A stretch of 64,000 bases of DNA, from the NCBI RefSeq assembly GCF_003086295.3, contig NC_092045.1, positions 27,260,022-27,324,021 on the forward strand. Reading direction: 5' to 3'. The first letter of the stretch is position 1, and each line of letters opens with the position of its first letter. The notes beneath the pieces were generated by a model. It worked only from the letters and a program-made list of their open reading frames with translations, did not search any database and was not told the DNA's origin. The stretch is from Arachis hypogaea (taxonomy: Eukaryota > Streptophyta > Magnoliopsida > Fabales > Fabaceae). The position numbers were made by a program, and so were the translations under genes. Positions 46,351 through 57,944 of this stretch are shown here, piece after piece.

Positions 46351-47379
46351 GGTGGACCCATTCTTTAATTTCCTTGTTCTTATTTTTCTATTTTTCGAAT
46401 TTGATGCTTTATGTTTATGTATTCATTACATGATCATTAGTGTCTAGTGTCTATGTCTTAAAGCTATGAATAATTCCATGAATCCTTCACCTCTCTTAAA
46501 TGAAAAATGTGCCTAATTACAAAAGAATAAGAAGTACTTAGATTTCAATTTTATCTTGAAATTAGTTTAATTATTTTGATGTGATGGCAATACTTTTTGT
46601 TTTCTGAATGAATGCTTGAACAGTGCATATTTTTTATAGTGAAGTTTATGAATGTTAAAATTGTTGGCTCTTGAAAGAATGATGAACAAAGAGAAATGTT
46701 ATTGATAATCTGAAAAATCATGAAATTGATTCTTGAAGCAAGAAAAAGCAGTGAAAAAAAGTGGCAAAAAAAAAGAAAAAGAAAAAGCAAGCAAAAAAGC
46801 CAATAGCCCTTTAAACCAAAAGGCAAGGGTAAAGAGGATCCAAGGCTTTGAGCATTAATGGATAGGAGGGCCCAAGGAAATAAAATACAGGCCTAAGCGG
46901 CTAAATGAAGCTGTCCCTAACCATGTGCTTGTGTCATGAAGGTCCAAGTGAAAAGCTTGAGACTAAGTGGTTAAAGTCGTGATCCAAAGCAAAAGAGTGT
47001 GCTTAAGAACTCTGGACACCTCTAATTGGGGACTTTAGCAAAGCTAAATCACAATCTGAAAAGGTTCACCCAGTTATGTGTCTGTGGCATTTATGTATTC
47101 GGTGGTAATACTGGAAAATAAAGTGCTTAGGCCACGGGGAAGACTCATAAAGTTGCTGTGTTCAAGAATCAACATACTGAACTAGGAGAATCAATAACGC
47201 AATCTAAAATTCTGAGTTCCTATAGATGCCAATCATTCTGAATTTCAAAGGATAAAGTGAAATGCCAAAACTGTTCAGAAGCAAAAAGCTACAAGCCCTG
47301 CTCATCTAATTGGGACTAAGTTTCATTGATATTGTGAGATTCATTGTATATTCTCTTCTTTTTATCCTATTTTTTTTCA
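46351..47379 (+). other. Element C 3' untranslated region
   Basis: Homologous to 19571-20452 of element B with an additional segment around 46800-46980. No gene is seen. Confidence 0.6.
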
Positions 47380-47417
47380 GTTGCTTGGGGACAAGCAACA
47401 ATTTAAGTTTAGTGTTG
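47380..47417 (+). other. Hairpin plus polypurine-tract region at the 3' LTR (element C)
   Basis: GTTGCTTG-GGGA-CAAGCAAC (47380-47399), a perfect 8-bp stem with a GGGA loop, followed by ATTTAAGTTTAGTGTTG directly abutting the LTR at 47418. Confidence 0.75.
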
Positions 47418-49178
47418 TGATGAGCGGATAATTTATACGCTTTTTGGCATTATTTTTACATAATTTTTAGTAGGATCCAGCTACTTTTTAGTATATTTTT
47501 ATTAGTTTTTAAGCAAATTTTACATTTCTGGACTTTACTATGAGTTTGTGTGTTTTTCTGTGATTTCAGGTATTTTCTGGCTGAAATTGAGGGACCTGAG
47601 CAAAAATCTGATTTAGAGGCTGAAAAAGGACTGCTGATGCTGTTGGATTCTGACCTCCCTGCACTCGAAATATAATTTTTGGAGCTACAGAAACCCACAT
47701 GGCACACTCTTAATTGCGTTGGAAAGTAGACATCCAGGGCTTTTCAGCAATATATAATAGTCCATACTTTGCCCAGTTTAGACGACTCAAACTGGCATTC
47801 AACGCCAGCTTTCTGCAATATTCTGGCGTTAAACGCCAGAATCAAGTTGCAAGCTAGAGTCAAACGCCAGAAACAAGTTACAAACTGGCGTTTAACTCCA
47901 AGGAAGACCTCTACACATGAAAGCTTCAATGCTCAGTCCAAGCACAAACCAAGTGGGTCCGGAAGTGAATTTTTGCATCATTTACTTATTTCTGTAAATC
48001 CTAGTAACAAGTTTAGAATAAATACAACTTTTTACTATTGTATTAGACATCATCTTTGGACGTTTAGTCCTTAGACCAAGGTCTTGGTTATTCTGGTTCC
48101 CTCTCTAGGGCCGAAGCCAATGAACACCATTATCACTTATGTATTTTCAACGGTGGAGTTTCTACACACCATAGATTAATGTGTGGAGCTCTGCTGTTCC
48201 TCGAGTATTAATGCAATTACTATTATTTTCTATTCAATTCATGCTTATTCCTGTTCTAAGATATCCATTTGCACACAAGAATATGATGAATGTGATGATT
48301 ATGTGACATTCATCACCATTCTCACTTATGAACGCGTGATTGACAACCACTTCCGTTCTACATGAAAACAAGCTTGAATGCATATCTCTTGGATTTCTAA
48401 TCAATGATTCACATCGACTCCCCTCTGACAATGGGGCATCTGAATCCGAGATTAGAATCTTCGTGGTATAGGCTAGAATCCATTGGTAGCATTCCTGAGA
48501 TCTGAAAAGTCTAAATCTTGTTTGTGGTATTCCAAGTAGGATCTGGGATGGGATGACTGTGACAAACATCAAACTCACGACTGTAGGGCGTAGTGACAGA
48601 CGTAAAAGGATAGTAAATCCTATTCCTACACGATCGAGAACCAACAGCTGATTAGCCATACGATATCTGTGCATGGTATTTTTCATCCGAGACGAGAAAT
48701 CCGACAGTTGATTAGCCGTACAGAAACCGTAGAGGACCATTTTCACTGAGAGGACAGGAAGTAGCCATTGACAACAGTGACACCCAACATACAGCTTGCC
48801 ATAGAAAGGAGTATGAAGGATTGGATGAAGGCAATAGGAAAGCAGAGATTCAGAAGGAACAATGCATCTCCATACGCTTATCTGAAACTCCCACCAATGA
48901 ATTGCATAAGTATCTCTATTTTTATTTTATGTTTATTTATCTTTTAATTATCAAAACTCTATAACCATTTGAATCCGCCTGACTGAGATTTACAAGATGA
49001 CCATAGCTTGCTTCAAGCCGACAATCTTCGTGGGATCGACCTTTACTCACGTAAGGTTTATTACTTGGACGACCCAGTGCACTTGCTGGTTAGTTTTGCA
49101 AAGTTGTAAAAAAGAGTTGAGATTACAATTGTGCGTACCAAGTTGTTGCCACCATTGATATCACAATTTTGTGCACCA
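47418..49178 (+). repeat. Element C 3' LTR
   Basis: This 1761-bp copy begins TGATGAGCGG and ends GTGCACCA. It has palindrome units at about 47790-47900 like the 5' LTR. Confidence 0.9.
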
Positions 49179-50363
49179 ACCTACCACAGGTATCATAAAT
49201 TGTGTTTGCGATAAGGGTTACGACTTACGGACTGATCCTCCGCGAAGAAGTCGAAACCAATTTACCCTGTCGGAAAAAAATGAAGAGTATGGCCAAGGTA
49301 GTAAAGAACAAGTTTACTAAGTAGTCTCTCCTCATGTGAACTTTGTTGGACTTTGTTGTTATCATGGTTTGACTCATTTAGGACTTTGTTTTTTTTTTTA
49401 TTGTGTGTGAAGATATGGACTATGTTGGAATTTGTTCTTATTGTGGTTTGAGTCCTCTTGGACAACATGTTATTTTATTTTGTGAAGACATGGCTATGTT
49501 GGACTTTGTTCTTATTGTGCTTTGGGTATTTGTTGGACTGTATTGTTTACAATTTTTTCATCCATCATTACTTTGCCTGATTTGTAGTTAATTGACACTT
49601 CACACGAGGATTTAAACTAGACAAAAAATTAGAACAGAGGATAATAAAAAATAATTGGAGAATTTAAACTATACAAAAAATTAGAACAACAGTTCACTAT
49701 AAACGTTAACAACTCAACTATCCCGAGTAGGAACATTATTCCCTGTACTTGATCCACCCCTATGAGGACATCTACTATGGATGTGAACCTCCGCACCACA
49801 TAGCCTGCACCGCCTTGGAGCATGCATCTCGCGCATGTCCATTTCATTCAAGAACCGAGTTATTTTTGGCCGACCCTTACATACTCTTCTAAGGTTAGGA
49901 TTAGGTATCATCCTTAGTCCTTCAACTACTGGCTATGTAGTTGGGTTTTCCAGTGGCCTAAACCTGGCTCTATAGACCTTTCTGACCTCATCCATCTGAT
50001 AAATCTCATTCATATAAACTTGCCAATCAAGCCGCTGGTTCACAACATGCAAGCACATGGCGACATGGAATTCGATCCACCTGAAAATCACCACAATCAC
50101 ATTGTCGGCGGCGTAGATCGACTGCGTACTCTTGACCAGATGGCATCTCACGGATCTCAAACACCTCATTCCGCCTGTGAAACATACTAACCTGAATTTT
50201 TCTGGATGCCCACTGGTTTGTTTCAAGTCGAATCATAACAGCTTCCGAAAAAACATGTCCAGCATTAATGCGTGCCTCGGCCTCGGCCCTCTTTCTAGTG
50301 AACAACTCATTGAGTTTGCAAAAAGTGGCTCTAACGAGTGCTGTCACTGGAAGATTATGTGCC

Positions 50364-51834
50364 TGATAGAGTGAGAATTTATGTTGGTTCGGAATCAATC
50401 AAGACAAGAATCAATTTGTTAGTAGCATAGTCCAAACCAACAATGAATTCTCACAATCAAATATTCCAATTCAAATCAAATATATAGACCGAGAGTAGTT
50501 AAACCTCAGGTCGTTCTCCCTTGGATGCAATTGAAATGTTATACGCTTTCGGTTGATAGGACAAAAAGGGGGTGTTTTGCAATTAAAGGAACGAAAGATC
50601 AAAAGAACTAAGGAATGCTCAAAATTGGAAATTAATGCAAGTAAAAGCGAACAAGATCAAAACTAGTGAAAATGCATAAAAGAAGCCTTGACTTGGAATG
50701 AGGATCCAAGGAATCCTATCATCCCCGTAACCATGACTATGGTAATTATGATGAGTCAATCTTGCCTAGTCAACCCCAACCATCGAGGAGTAAGTCAAGC
50801 AAGCATAATTGACCTTAATTCATAAGTCCTAGCCAACTTACCAAACTAGTTGATAAAATGCTAGCGTCAATGAAAACAAGAGTCAACTAACTACCCAAGA
50901 ATTACTATTGAATGTCGGACATTATGACTCTAGTATCCTAGGAACTCAAACCGCAAGCCAAGGTGTGAAAATCTATTCAAAACCTAAAGTTGGAATTTTC
51001 ACAAACACCTTGTGTGCATAAAAGTAAAGCATGAAAAATTGCAAGGAAAATTAGAGAACTATAACCAACTATCAACAAAATCAACAATAAACGTCCAAAC
51101 AAACATAAAAAAAGCATGAAACATTAAATTCATCGATCAAAACTTCAAGAAACTCAAAATTGCAATTATAAACAAGTAACTTGAACCAAAGCAAATGAAA
51201 GTAAATGTGCTATAATTGAAGAGAAAATTGAGAGTACTTACAATAAAGATGAGCAAAATCAAAGATCAAAGCATCTATAAAATGCTACAATGGAGATGGA
51301 AATTAAACCCTAATAGAACAATTTACTCTACACTACTCTTACTCGTATGGAAGCTTCCTATACTACTACTACCTAATTAAAAGTGAGCTCTCTTGATAAG
51401 TGTTGAATTCTCCTTTATATAGCACTCCCAAACAGCAATTCAGCCTTCCAAATAGATTTTCTCGCTTGTGCGCATGCACACATAGATTTTCTCGCTTGTG
51501 CGCATGTATGCAGGGCTGTGCGCACGCACACTTCGCTGTGTGTACTTTTCTTTGTTTTCTTCATGTTTTCTCCCTTGTACATGCTTTCTTCCATTTTTGT
51601 TTATCCATTCTTGCCTAAATGACCTAAAATCACTCAACAAATAAGTCATGGCATCGAATGGCATAAAAGTGGAATTAATTTGCCCAATTTAAGCACAAAA
51701 TTGCATGTTTTCACATTTAGACACAATTTAGGGATCAAACACAAAAGTATACTTTTTTGGTGCTTAAGTGTGAGTTCATGTGCTAGAATCCATCCAAATT
51801 GAGTCAAAATATATCAACAAATATGGACTCATCA
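50364..51834. mobile_element. Solo LTR F in the Mutator transposase gene
   Basis: 1471 bp from TGATAGAGTG to GACTCATCA with perfect target duplication GTGCC (50359-50363 and 51835-51839). The family is unrelated to elements A, B and E by end sequence. It contains a cluster of TGCGCATGCACA/TGCGCACGCACA blocks at 51465-51535. Confidence 0.9.
51465..51540. repeat. TGCGCAYGCACA palindrome cluster of solo LTR F
   Basis: Three alternating purine-pyrimidine blocks (TGTGCGCATGCACACA, TGTGCGCATGTATGC, TGTGCGCACGCACAC). The first two share the repeated lead-in AGATTTTCTCGCT. Confidence 0.8.
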
Positions 51835-53959
51835 GTGCCCCTTTCAAAATGCCGTTGACACCCAACTAGATTCGTGGTCATATGTCCCCATCTATATCCA
51901 CTATCAAATGTCAAAGCATATTGATGTTGAGGGGTCATATCTAACCACCGAGCAAATACCTCGCCGCGGTCACGTAGTTGTTGGTATCACGTATTAAATT
52001 CATGCACTGTCCTGGAATATCCTGTTTCAAAAAATGACCGTTAGGCATTTACACACATTGAAAAGATTCGAAATTCTATAACGTTAAAGTCTATTTACCA
52101 ATGTTGACAATAAGCTTTTGCAAGTACGGTGCCTTGAACTTTCTCAAAAAATTTGCTGCTATGTGCCTAATACAATGCATGTGGATAGCTCTCAGAGGAT
52201 CCTATGCTCAATTACTACGGGCTATGGCTGAAGTAATGGACTCATGACGATCAGAAATAAGACCTATACCATCCCGAGTCATGACATGTCTTCTCAAATT
52301 AGAAAGAAAAAAGTACCATGCATCAGCAATCTCCCCTTCGACAATGGCAAAGGCAATACGCACAATATTTCCGTTGCCATCTTGTGATACTGCAACCATC
52401 AGAACTCCCTTGTATTTTCCATATAGGTGTGTGCCATCTACCTACACAATTGGTTTGAAATGTCTGAATGCTCTAATACAAGGGTAAAAACTCCAGAACA
52501 CATGCTGTAATACCCAGGTATCCTGAGCCAACTCATCTCCTCGATAAACAGGCAACGTTTCGAACTGCACAGCTGTTGATGGTTCTTTGTTACACATAGC
52601 TTCAAACCATGTTGGTAGAGCCTTATATGAGGCCTCCCAACCACCAAAAATTTCTCCACTACTTTTTGTTTTGCCAACCATGCTTTGTGATAGCTCACGG
52701 TGTAATTGAACTTTGCTTGCACATCTGCAATCACAAATCGCACTTTTAGAGATGGGTCAGCTTCAACTAATGGCTTTATTGCTTCTGCGATTGTGTCTGA
52801 GTCTAGCTTGCAGTGGTCTTGAGAAATGGTAGATCTGGTGCAAGTGTAACTACCATTATAACACCTTATTTCCCAGCAATATTTCTTTCGGATCAGACTT
52901 ACCCTGATAAGCCAATCACAATTACTGCCATATTGTACACATTTGGCATAAACTGTCATTGGTTCAGACACGTATACCCGATAGTCAACTCCTTTACGAA
53001 TTGTATACTCTTTGATAGCTGCAACCACAACTTCTCTGGAACTGAATTCCATCCCAATAACAAATTTGCCGTCTGCAACAATAGGTGAGTCTGCAATAAT
53101 ACCACAAAAAGTAATTATACAACATGATTTACCAACCACGGTAGAATCCCCATCTCATAGTACAGAAAATATATCTACTCTCTTATTATCGTATTCACAT
53201 ACCAGTAGTCACATACTCAAGAAACTCTGGTGCATTTAATGCCGCAAGGTCCAAAGTGTGCATAAAAGATGGCTCCCCAAACGAATGTTGGCTTGTTGGG
53301 ACATTTGCCACTTCTTCTACATCTGGCTCATTAATGCAATCAACATCGTCTCCATCTACGTTCGGATCATCTATTTCATAGTTGCCTTCAAAATCATCTT
53401 TGCTTTCACTATAGTAACCTTCCTAATCCATACCTCCATCGGCTTCTTCAACACCATAAGTCAAGTGTTCGAGTTCAACGTATAGCTCGATGACAAAGTT
53501 TTGTGGTCGACTTTCGTGATATATTGAAAATATTTCTTACATCGTTGCTTCATCAGTGACATGCTTCATCTCAAATTGTATAAATCCTCCAAATACTATT
53601 ACAGGATATCTATACACAACACTAGTCACTCTTTTCAATATATGAGGATCTATCCTTTCACAAATTAATCTTTTTAGTTCTTCAAATAATATGGTGAAAG
53701 GAACAATAATATCATATAAATTCTCACACATAAATTTTACACCTTCAGATGTTTGAAATAAAATTTGACCATTATAATACACTCTCAAACAAACTCTATC
53801 ACCCATTTTTTTCAATATTTTTTTAAAAAAAATAGATGCAATCGCAACAAATTCATAAGAATGAAAAAAGAAAACAGAGATGTAGAGTAGGAAAAAGAAC
53901 AATAAAACAAGAAAGATGAATGCGAAGCCTGGCTGAGACCTTATTTGTAGCCGTTGTAA

Positions 53960-54130
53960 TTATTTTTTAAATTTTTTGAACAAATCGCCCCCTTCATATG
54001 TCAAGTCGCCCTCACCATACCTCAAGTCGCCCCTACCATCTATCAATTCGCCCCCTCTATTTTGTTCTATAAAAAGAAAAAAACTTCTTGCATTTTTGTA
54101 GTCATCGCTCTCCCCGTTTTCTAGCTTTTC
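53960..54130 (-). repeat. Right (sub)terminal inverted repeat region of Mutator-like element 1
   Basis: On the minus strand four GGGGCGA-type units (53983-54056) follow TAGAAAACGGGGAGAGCG. They correspond to the left end in inverted orientation. Confidence 0.6.
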
Positions 54131-54332
54131 TTTCTCATTTTCCATTCGTTCACAAATCATTGGCAGCGATTTCTGCCACTGTCCAATATTCAAGTAAAAG
54201 CCAGATTCACATTATAACGGGGAATAACACCAAAAGCACACTTTTTTATTTTACATATTGGGGAGAAGATGGTGTATAACACGGTTATAGGCATCCATGG
54301 TACTTCACGCAGATGTGACGGCTGCGATGAAG

Positions 54333-54415
54333 AAATCGGACTGTCTAATTTGACGCCAGTAATTGGACGGTCCGATTAGGGGCTGAAAGGGTACACAAAT
54401 CAGACCGTCCGATTT
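54333..54415. repeat. Left cluster of AATCGGACNGTCCGATT units (Mutator-like element 2)
   Basis: Three units: 54333-54351 (degenerate), AATTGGACGGTCCGATT at 54361-54377 and AAATCAGACCGTCCGATTT at 54397-54415. The outer repeats of this element are built from these palindromes. Confidence 0.85.
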
Positions 54416-54622
54416 GTGCCCCCAGCCACGTGTTGCGCATGCAAGCGTCCCCCCACCAAGATGTATACATGCCTTTACTGATTGAATGCCCTCCATTCCC
54501 TTTCACTTCAAGCAGCAACGAAAATCTCTTCTCCTCCAACCCCACCACCAGCTTCGTTCTTCCATGGCCCTCCATTGATGAAGCTTTAAAGTAAAAAAAA
54601 ATTAGACCACTCCTTTTTAGCA

Positions 54623-55046
54623 ATGCCTAGAAGAAGAAAAATAAAAGATGTCAATCATCCGGAACTTCACATTACTAATTATCTTGATCATCCTAACTAT
54701 GTAAGTTTTTATTTTAGAAAAATTTATTTTAATTAAAATAATAATTATTATAATGTTAGAGATTAGTAGTTTATTATGATGATAATGTTAGAAATTAGTG
54801 TAGTACATAATTTTTGTATATTTTAATCTGATTAAAATAATTTTAAGAATTAGTAATATTAGATTATAATGCAGAGATTAGGGATTAGTGTAATAATATT
54901 ATTTAAAAGGAAGAATTATGGTACATTATGATAATAAATTAATTATTGTTATTAATAGGATAATTGCAATAATAATAATAATAATAATACTGTTATTAAA
55001 AATGGAGATATGATAAATAAAATAATTATTATTAATGAATTTATTG

Positions 55047-55113
<67 letters not shown>

Positions 55114-55450
55114 TGTTATTTACTACTGATGGTTTAATTATTATTATTAGAATACAACACTAATATTAAGATTGGTAGTACGTGTGATAATAAATTATTT
55201 AATTAGTATTAATAGTTAGTAATAAATAATTTTTTTGTAGTAATAATATTTATTATTAAGCTTTTCGTAGGATAGTAAATAAATATTATAATTTAAAAAT
55301 TATTAAATTAATTACTTTTGTTATAAGTATAACATAAATATTTAATAAAGGATTAATGATTGATTTATTGTTGTATGTATGTTGTTAGAATAGAATTAAA
55401 TAGTTACTTGAGTATTAGTATATAATATAATAGTTATTTATTTAGTAGTA

Positions 55451-55488
<38 letters not shown>

Positions 55489-56285
55489 GATTGTGGATAT
55501 GTTTTACTGGTTATTTGATAATGAAAATTTGATTTTGTTAAATTTAATTTGTTAATTAATTAATATTATGTTTGTGTTTAGGGTTCTAGAATGTTGCAAT
55601 GTGACCATTACATGCCGCCGGATTGGTACAATCCAATAGTGGAGGGGTATTTACGGGACACTGGCTTTTATCATGTTTTATAGATTGGAGTTGTCAAATG
55701 TCAGTCGGCATTGATTAATGCTCTGATCGAGAGATGGCGCCCTGAGAGTCACACATTTCATTTTCCGGTTGGTGAGTGTGCCGTAACACTAGAGGATGTG
55801 GCGTTAATTCTTGGTCTTCCGACGAATGATTTGCCAGTTACTGGATCGACACTGAGCAGTTATGAAGCGTTAGAGGCTGAATGCTTGGATCAGTTTCGTG
55901 TTGCACCTAGGAAGGCAGACTGCAGGGGAAGTTTCATCAAGTTGACATGGTTTTGAGCATTGAAAGATCGATTAGTGTTGGTTGATGATATCCAGATTCA
56001 AAGGTACGTGAAGTGCCACATAATGTTATTGTTTGGGACCGTTATGTTTGGAGATAAGTCTGGAGCAGGAATGCACTGGAAGTTTCTGCCATTACTCTGT
56101 AACTTTGCCAGGATCATATAGTTCAGTTGGGGATCGGCCTACCTGGTACACCTGTATAGAGCGTTGTGTAGGGCAACTCGTGTTGACTGTAAGGAGATTG
56201 ATGGTCCGCTGACACTCTTGCTTGCTTGGGCTTGGATCCGTCTACCATTCATTGCGCCGATTCCAAGCAATCCTCGAATCTTTCT
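54623..56285 (+). pseudogene. PMD gene of Mutator-like element 2, truncated
   Basis: Exon 1 (54623-54700, 26 codons from MPRRRKIKDVNHP) ends at a GTAAGT donor. A long AT-rich intron with (AAT)n repeats runs to 55581, and exon 2 starts at 55582. The PMD core is clear: ERWRPESHTFHFPVGECAVT, DVALILGLPTNDLPVTG, then WGSAYLVHLYRALCRATR. Stops lie near 55681, 55954 and 56119. The sequence ends at about 56285 where it joins the opposite-strand transposase. The exon 1/exon 2 border is at the same place as in the first element, so the intron is ancestral to both. Confidence 0.75.
55049..55113. repeat. (AAT)n microsatellite in PMD intron
   Basis: About 65 bases of AAT repeats. A shorter run lies at about 54970-54990 and a (TTA)n run at about 55450-55490 in the same intron. 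Confidence 0.9.
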
Positions 56286-57811
56286 CTAGTACATGTGTGA
56301 CTACCATTGTACCTCCTTATCTCCCAACAGAACTTTCTGGACATTTTGCTCACCCTGATCAGCCAATCACATCATGTACCATACTGGGTGCATTAAGCAT
56401 AGAATGTCATCGGTTCTGACTCGTGCACTCGATAATCTACACCTCTGCAGATTGTATAATCTTTCATCGCCTTAATTACTGCCTCCCTAGAACTGAATTC
56501 CATTCCCACAGTAAATTCACCATCTGGCATAAGGGGAAGCTCTGCTGCAATCACATTACAAATTTTAGAGTTGTCAGAACTAACAATCTAATAAACTAAT
56601 AATCACAGAACAATGGAAAACGTAGTTGTCAAAATCGAAACGGTGATCGAATCGGTCAGGTCACTGGGTCATTGGTTCAACCGGTACATTACTGGTTGAA
56701 CCGATTTACCCGGTCCTATGTAAATAAAAAATAAAGGATAGTAAAAAATTTTCACTAACATTTCAAAAATATCTAGCTATTCCAAAACAATATGAAATAG
56801 GAACAATAGTATTTTGTTAATTTTACGGAGTTTGACTGGTTTTAATCGGTTCACTCTGGATTTAACCTGGTTGCACCGGTTCGTTGCCTTGTGCGGTCTC
56901 ATCATGGGACCGGACCGGTCTAAGATCCGGTTTAACAATTTTTCGGTCAAACCGACCAATCCGGTTGAACTGACCAGTCCGGTCGAATTGGCCGGTCCGG
57001 TTAAACTGGCCATTTCGGTCCGGTTTTATCAATGACGATGGAAAATACTACATATCTCAGTCTACATATTCACTTCATAATTAAACATTAAACAATTACT
57101 AATTACATGCTATATTTTGCCTATATTTTGCCTATTTACCGTTGTCTTAACTATTTGTCCTAAACTCAAAACCCATGCACAAATCATACTTTAACAAATC
57201 TTAATTTAAATTGATGGCACACCTGCATTTACGTATTGAGAAAACTTCGGTGCATACATGACCTCCAAATCCAACGACCGCATGAAACTCGGCTCCACAA
57301 ACGGCTGTTGGTTTGCTAGTGCGTTTGCCACATCCGCCACATCTGCCACCATAGCCTCGTTAGCTTGATCTTCGTCTACACCCGGATCAACGACCACGTA
57401 GTTACTTTCGAACTCTTCTTCAATATCACTGTTGTAATCTTCCAATTCAATATCTCGGTCCGCTGCAGATTGCTCGAACTCGATATACAGTTCGATGAAC
57501 GATATTTGCGACCGACTTTCAAGATACACTGAAAACATTTTTTGCATACTCGCTTCGTCGGTCACGTATTTCGTTTGAAATTGCACGAACCCACCAAAGA
57601 CAGATATAAGATATCTGTACAGAATACACGACACTCTCCTAGATATTTGAGAATCCATCTTCTCACAAATGATACCTTTTAATTCTTCAAATGATAGTGT
57701 GAATGGAATAATAATATCTAACGAATTTTCACACACAAATTTTACTTCTTCTGATGTTTGTAATAAAATTTGGTCATGATAATACACTTTTAATCTTACT
57801 CTATCATCCAT
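56286..57811 (-). pseudogene. MuDR-type transposase of Mutator-like element 2, truncated
   Basis: From ATG 57811 the first exon (to about 57213) is fully open and encodes a PB1-like domain (RVRLKVYYHDQILLQTSEEV) and an acidic linker ending LDLEVMYAPKFSQYVNA. An intron holding a MITE follows. The second exon starts at about 56545 after TTGCAG and encodes the MuDR N-terminal domain (MPDGEFTVGMEFSSREAVIK, DWLIRVSKMSRKFCWEI) with stops near 56400 and 56370. At about 56285 the sequence switches to the PMD gene on the other strand, so the catalytic core and zinc finger are gone. No transposase can be made. Confidence 0.75.
56621..57037. mobile_element. MITE rich in CCGGTT, 8-bp TSD
   Basis: A 417-bp element flanked by ATGGAAAA (56613-56620 and 57038-57045). 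The ends are weakly inverted (CGTAGTTGTCAAAATCG against CGTCATTGATAAAACCG). The interior is a dense set of CCGGTT, CCGGTCC and GGTTGAACCG units in both orientations. The TSD length fits hAT. Confidence 0.75.
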
Positions 57812-57944
57812 GATAATGGAGAAGAAGAGATCTACCAAGAAGAAGAAGATATTTGCAGAGAAGAGGTTTAGAGACTTGTAGCACCGGAGAAGAAGAAAAT
57901 GAAATGTGCTGGTTAGCTTGGGTAGGTACATATATATATCACAC

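Larger units (their letters stand above)
39247..49178 (+). mobile_element. Element C: full-length, decayed relative of element B in the PMD gene
   Basis: The LTRs are 39247-40993 (1747 bp) and 47418-49178 (1761 bp), with primer site TTTTTGGCGCCGTTGCCGGG (from about 40996). The flanks ACCTG (39242-39246) and ACCTA (49179-49183) match at four of five bases. The organisation equals element B: leader, gag-protease remnant (42632-44967), palindrome array (45171-45405), hairpin module, second ORF remnant (45893-46350), hairpin module, LTR. RT and integrase are absent here too, so their loss is a family trait and not an accident of one copy. It has many more stops than B and longer LTRs, so it may be an older insertion or another subfamily. 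Confidence 0.9.
34577..49326 (+). pseudogene. Plant mobile domain (PMD) gene of Mutator-like element 1, interrupted by two LTR elements
   Basis: Exon 1 is probably 34577-34642 (22 codons, GC donor). Exon 2 starts at 35579 and holds the PMD core (ERWHSETHTFHLSTGECT, DVAIILGLRSNG, then WGSACLAHMYRSLCRGS), with stops near 35691, 35945 and 36219. Introns follow at about 36285-36368 and 36465-36562, then FVWDLYNQDRLPPY, LECMEWHPTDRVMRQFG and WQDRYDRRLF. The 3' part is a Pro/Gln-rich and Asp-rich tail, split by the solo LTR (37129-38782) and element C (39247-49178), ending with CDKGYDLRTDPPRRS. PMD proteins occur in transposons and as host genes (MAIN, MAIL1, and the PP7 long form fusion). Several stops and a frame change near 38935 show decay. 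Confidence 0.75.
49714..53806 (-). pseudogene. MuDR-type transposase of Mutator-like element 1, split by a solo LTR
   Basis: The likely start is ATG 53806. Exon 1 encodes a PB1-like N-terminal domain (RVCLRVYYNGQILFQTSEGV), broken near 53537. Exon 2 (about 53090 down) has the MuDR N-terminal domain (GKFVIGMEFSSREVVVAAIK, NCDWLIRVSLIRKKYCWEI), then the MULE transposase core with the first catalytic Asp in VDGTH (preceded by a stop near 52440) and LISDRHESI further on. After the solo LTR (50364-51834) the SWIM zinc finger follows ([19 protein letters not shown]), then a C-terminal [14 protein letters not shown] knuckle at about 49715-49830. Domain order matches autonomous plant MULEs. Multiple stops make it inactive. 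It converges with the PMD gene about 0.4 kb away. Confidence 0.8.
34105..54200. mobile_element. Mutator-like element 1 with two convergent genes (PMD and transposase)
   Basis: The left gene (plus strand, plant mobile domain) and the right gene (minus strand, MuDR transposase) meet tail to tail at about 49.3-49.7 kb. Both ends carry related sequences in inverted orientation: TAGAAAATGGGGAGAGCG (about 34316-34333) against TAGAAAACGGGGAGAGCG near 54106-54123 (minus strand), and several GGGGGCGAATTG-type units (left 34227-34241 and 34346-34360; right 53983-54056 on the minus strand). Without the three LTR insertions (about 13.0 kb) the element would be about 7 kb, a normal size for an autonomous MULE. 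Exact ends and target duplication could not be fixed. Both genes have stops, so the copy is inactive. Confidence 0.65.
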
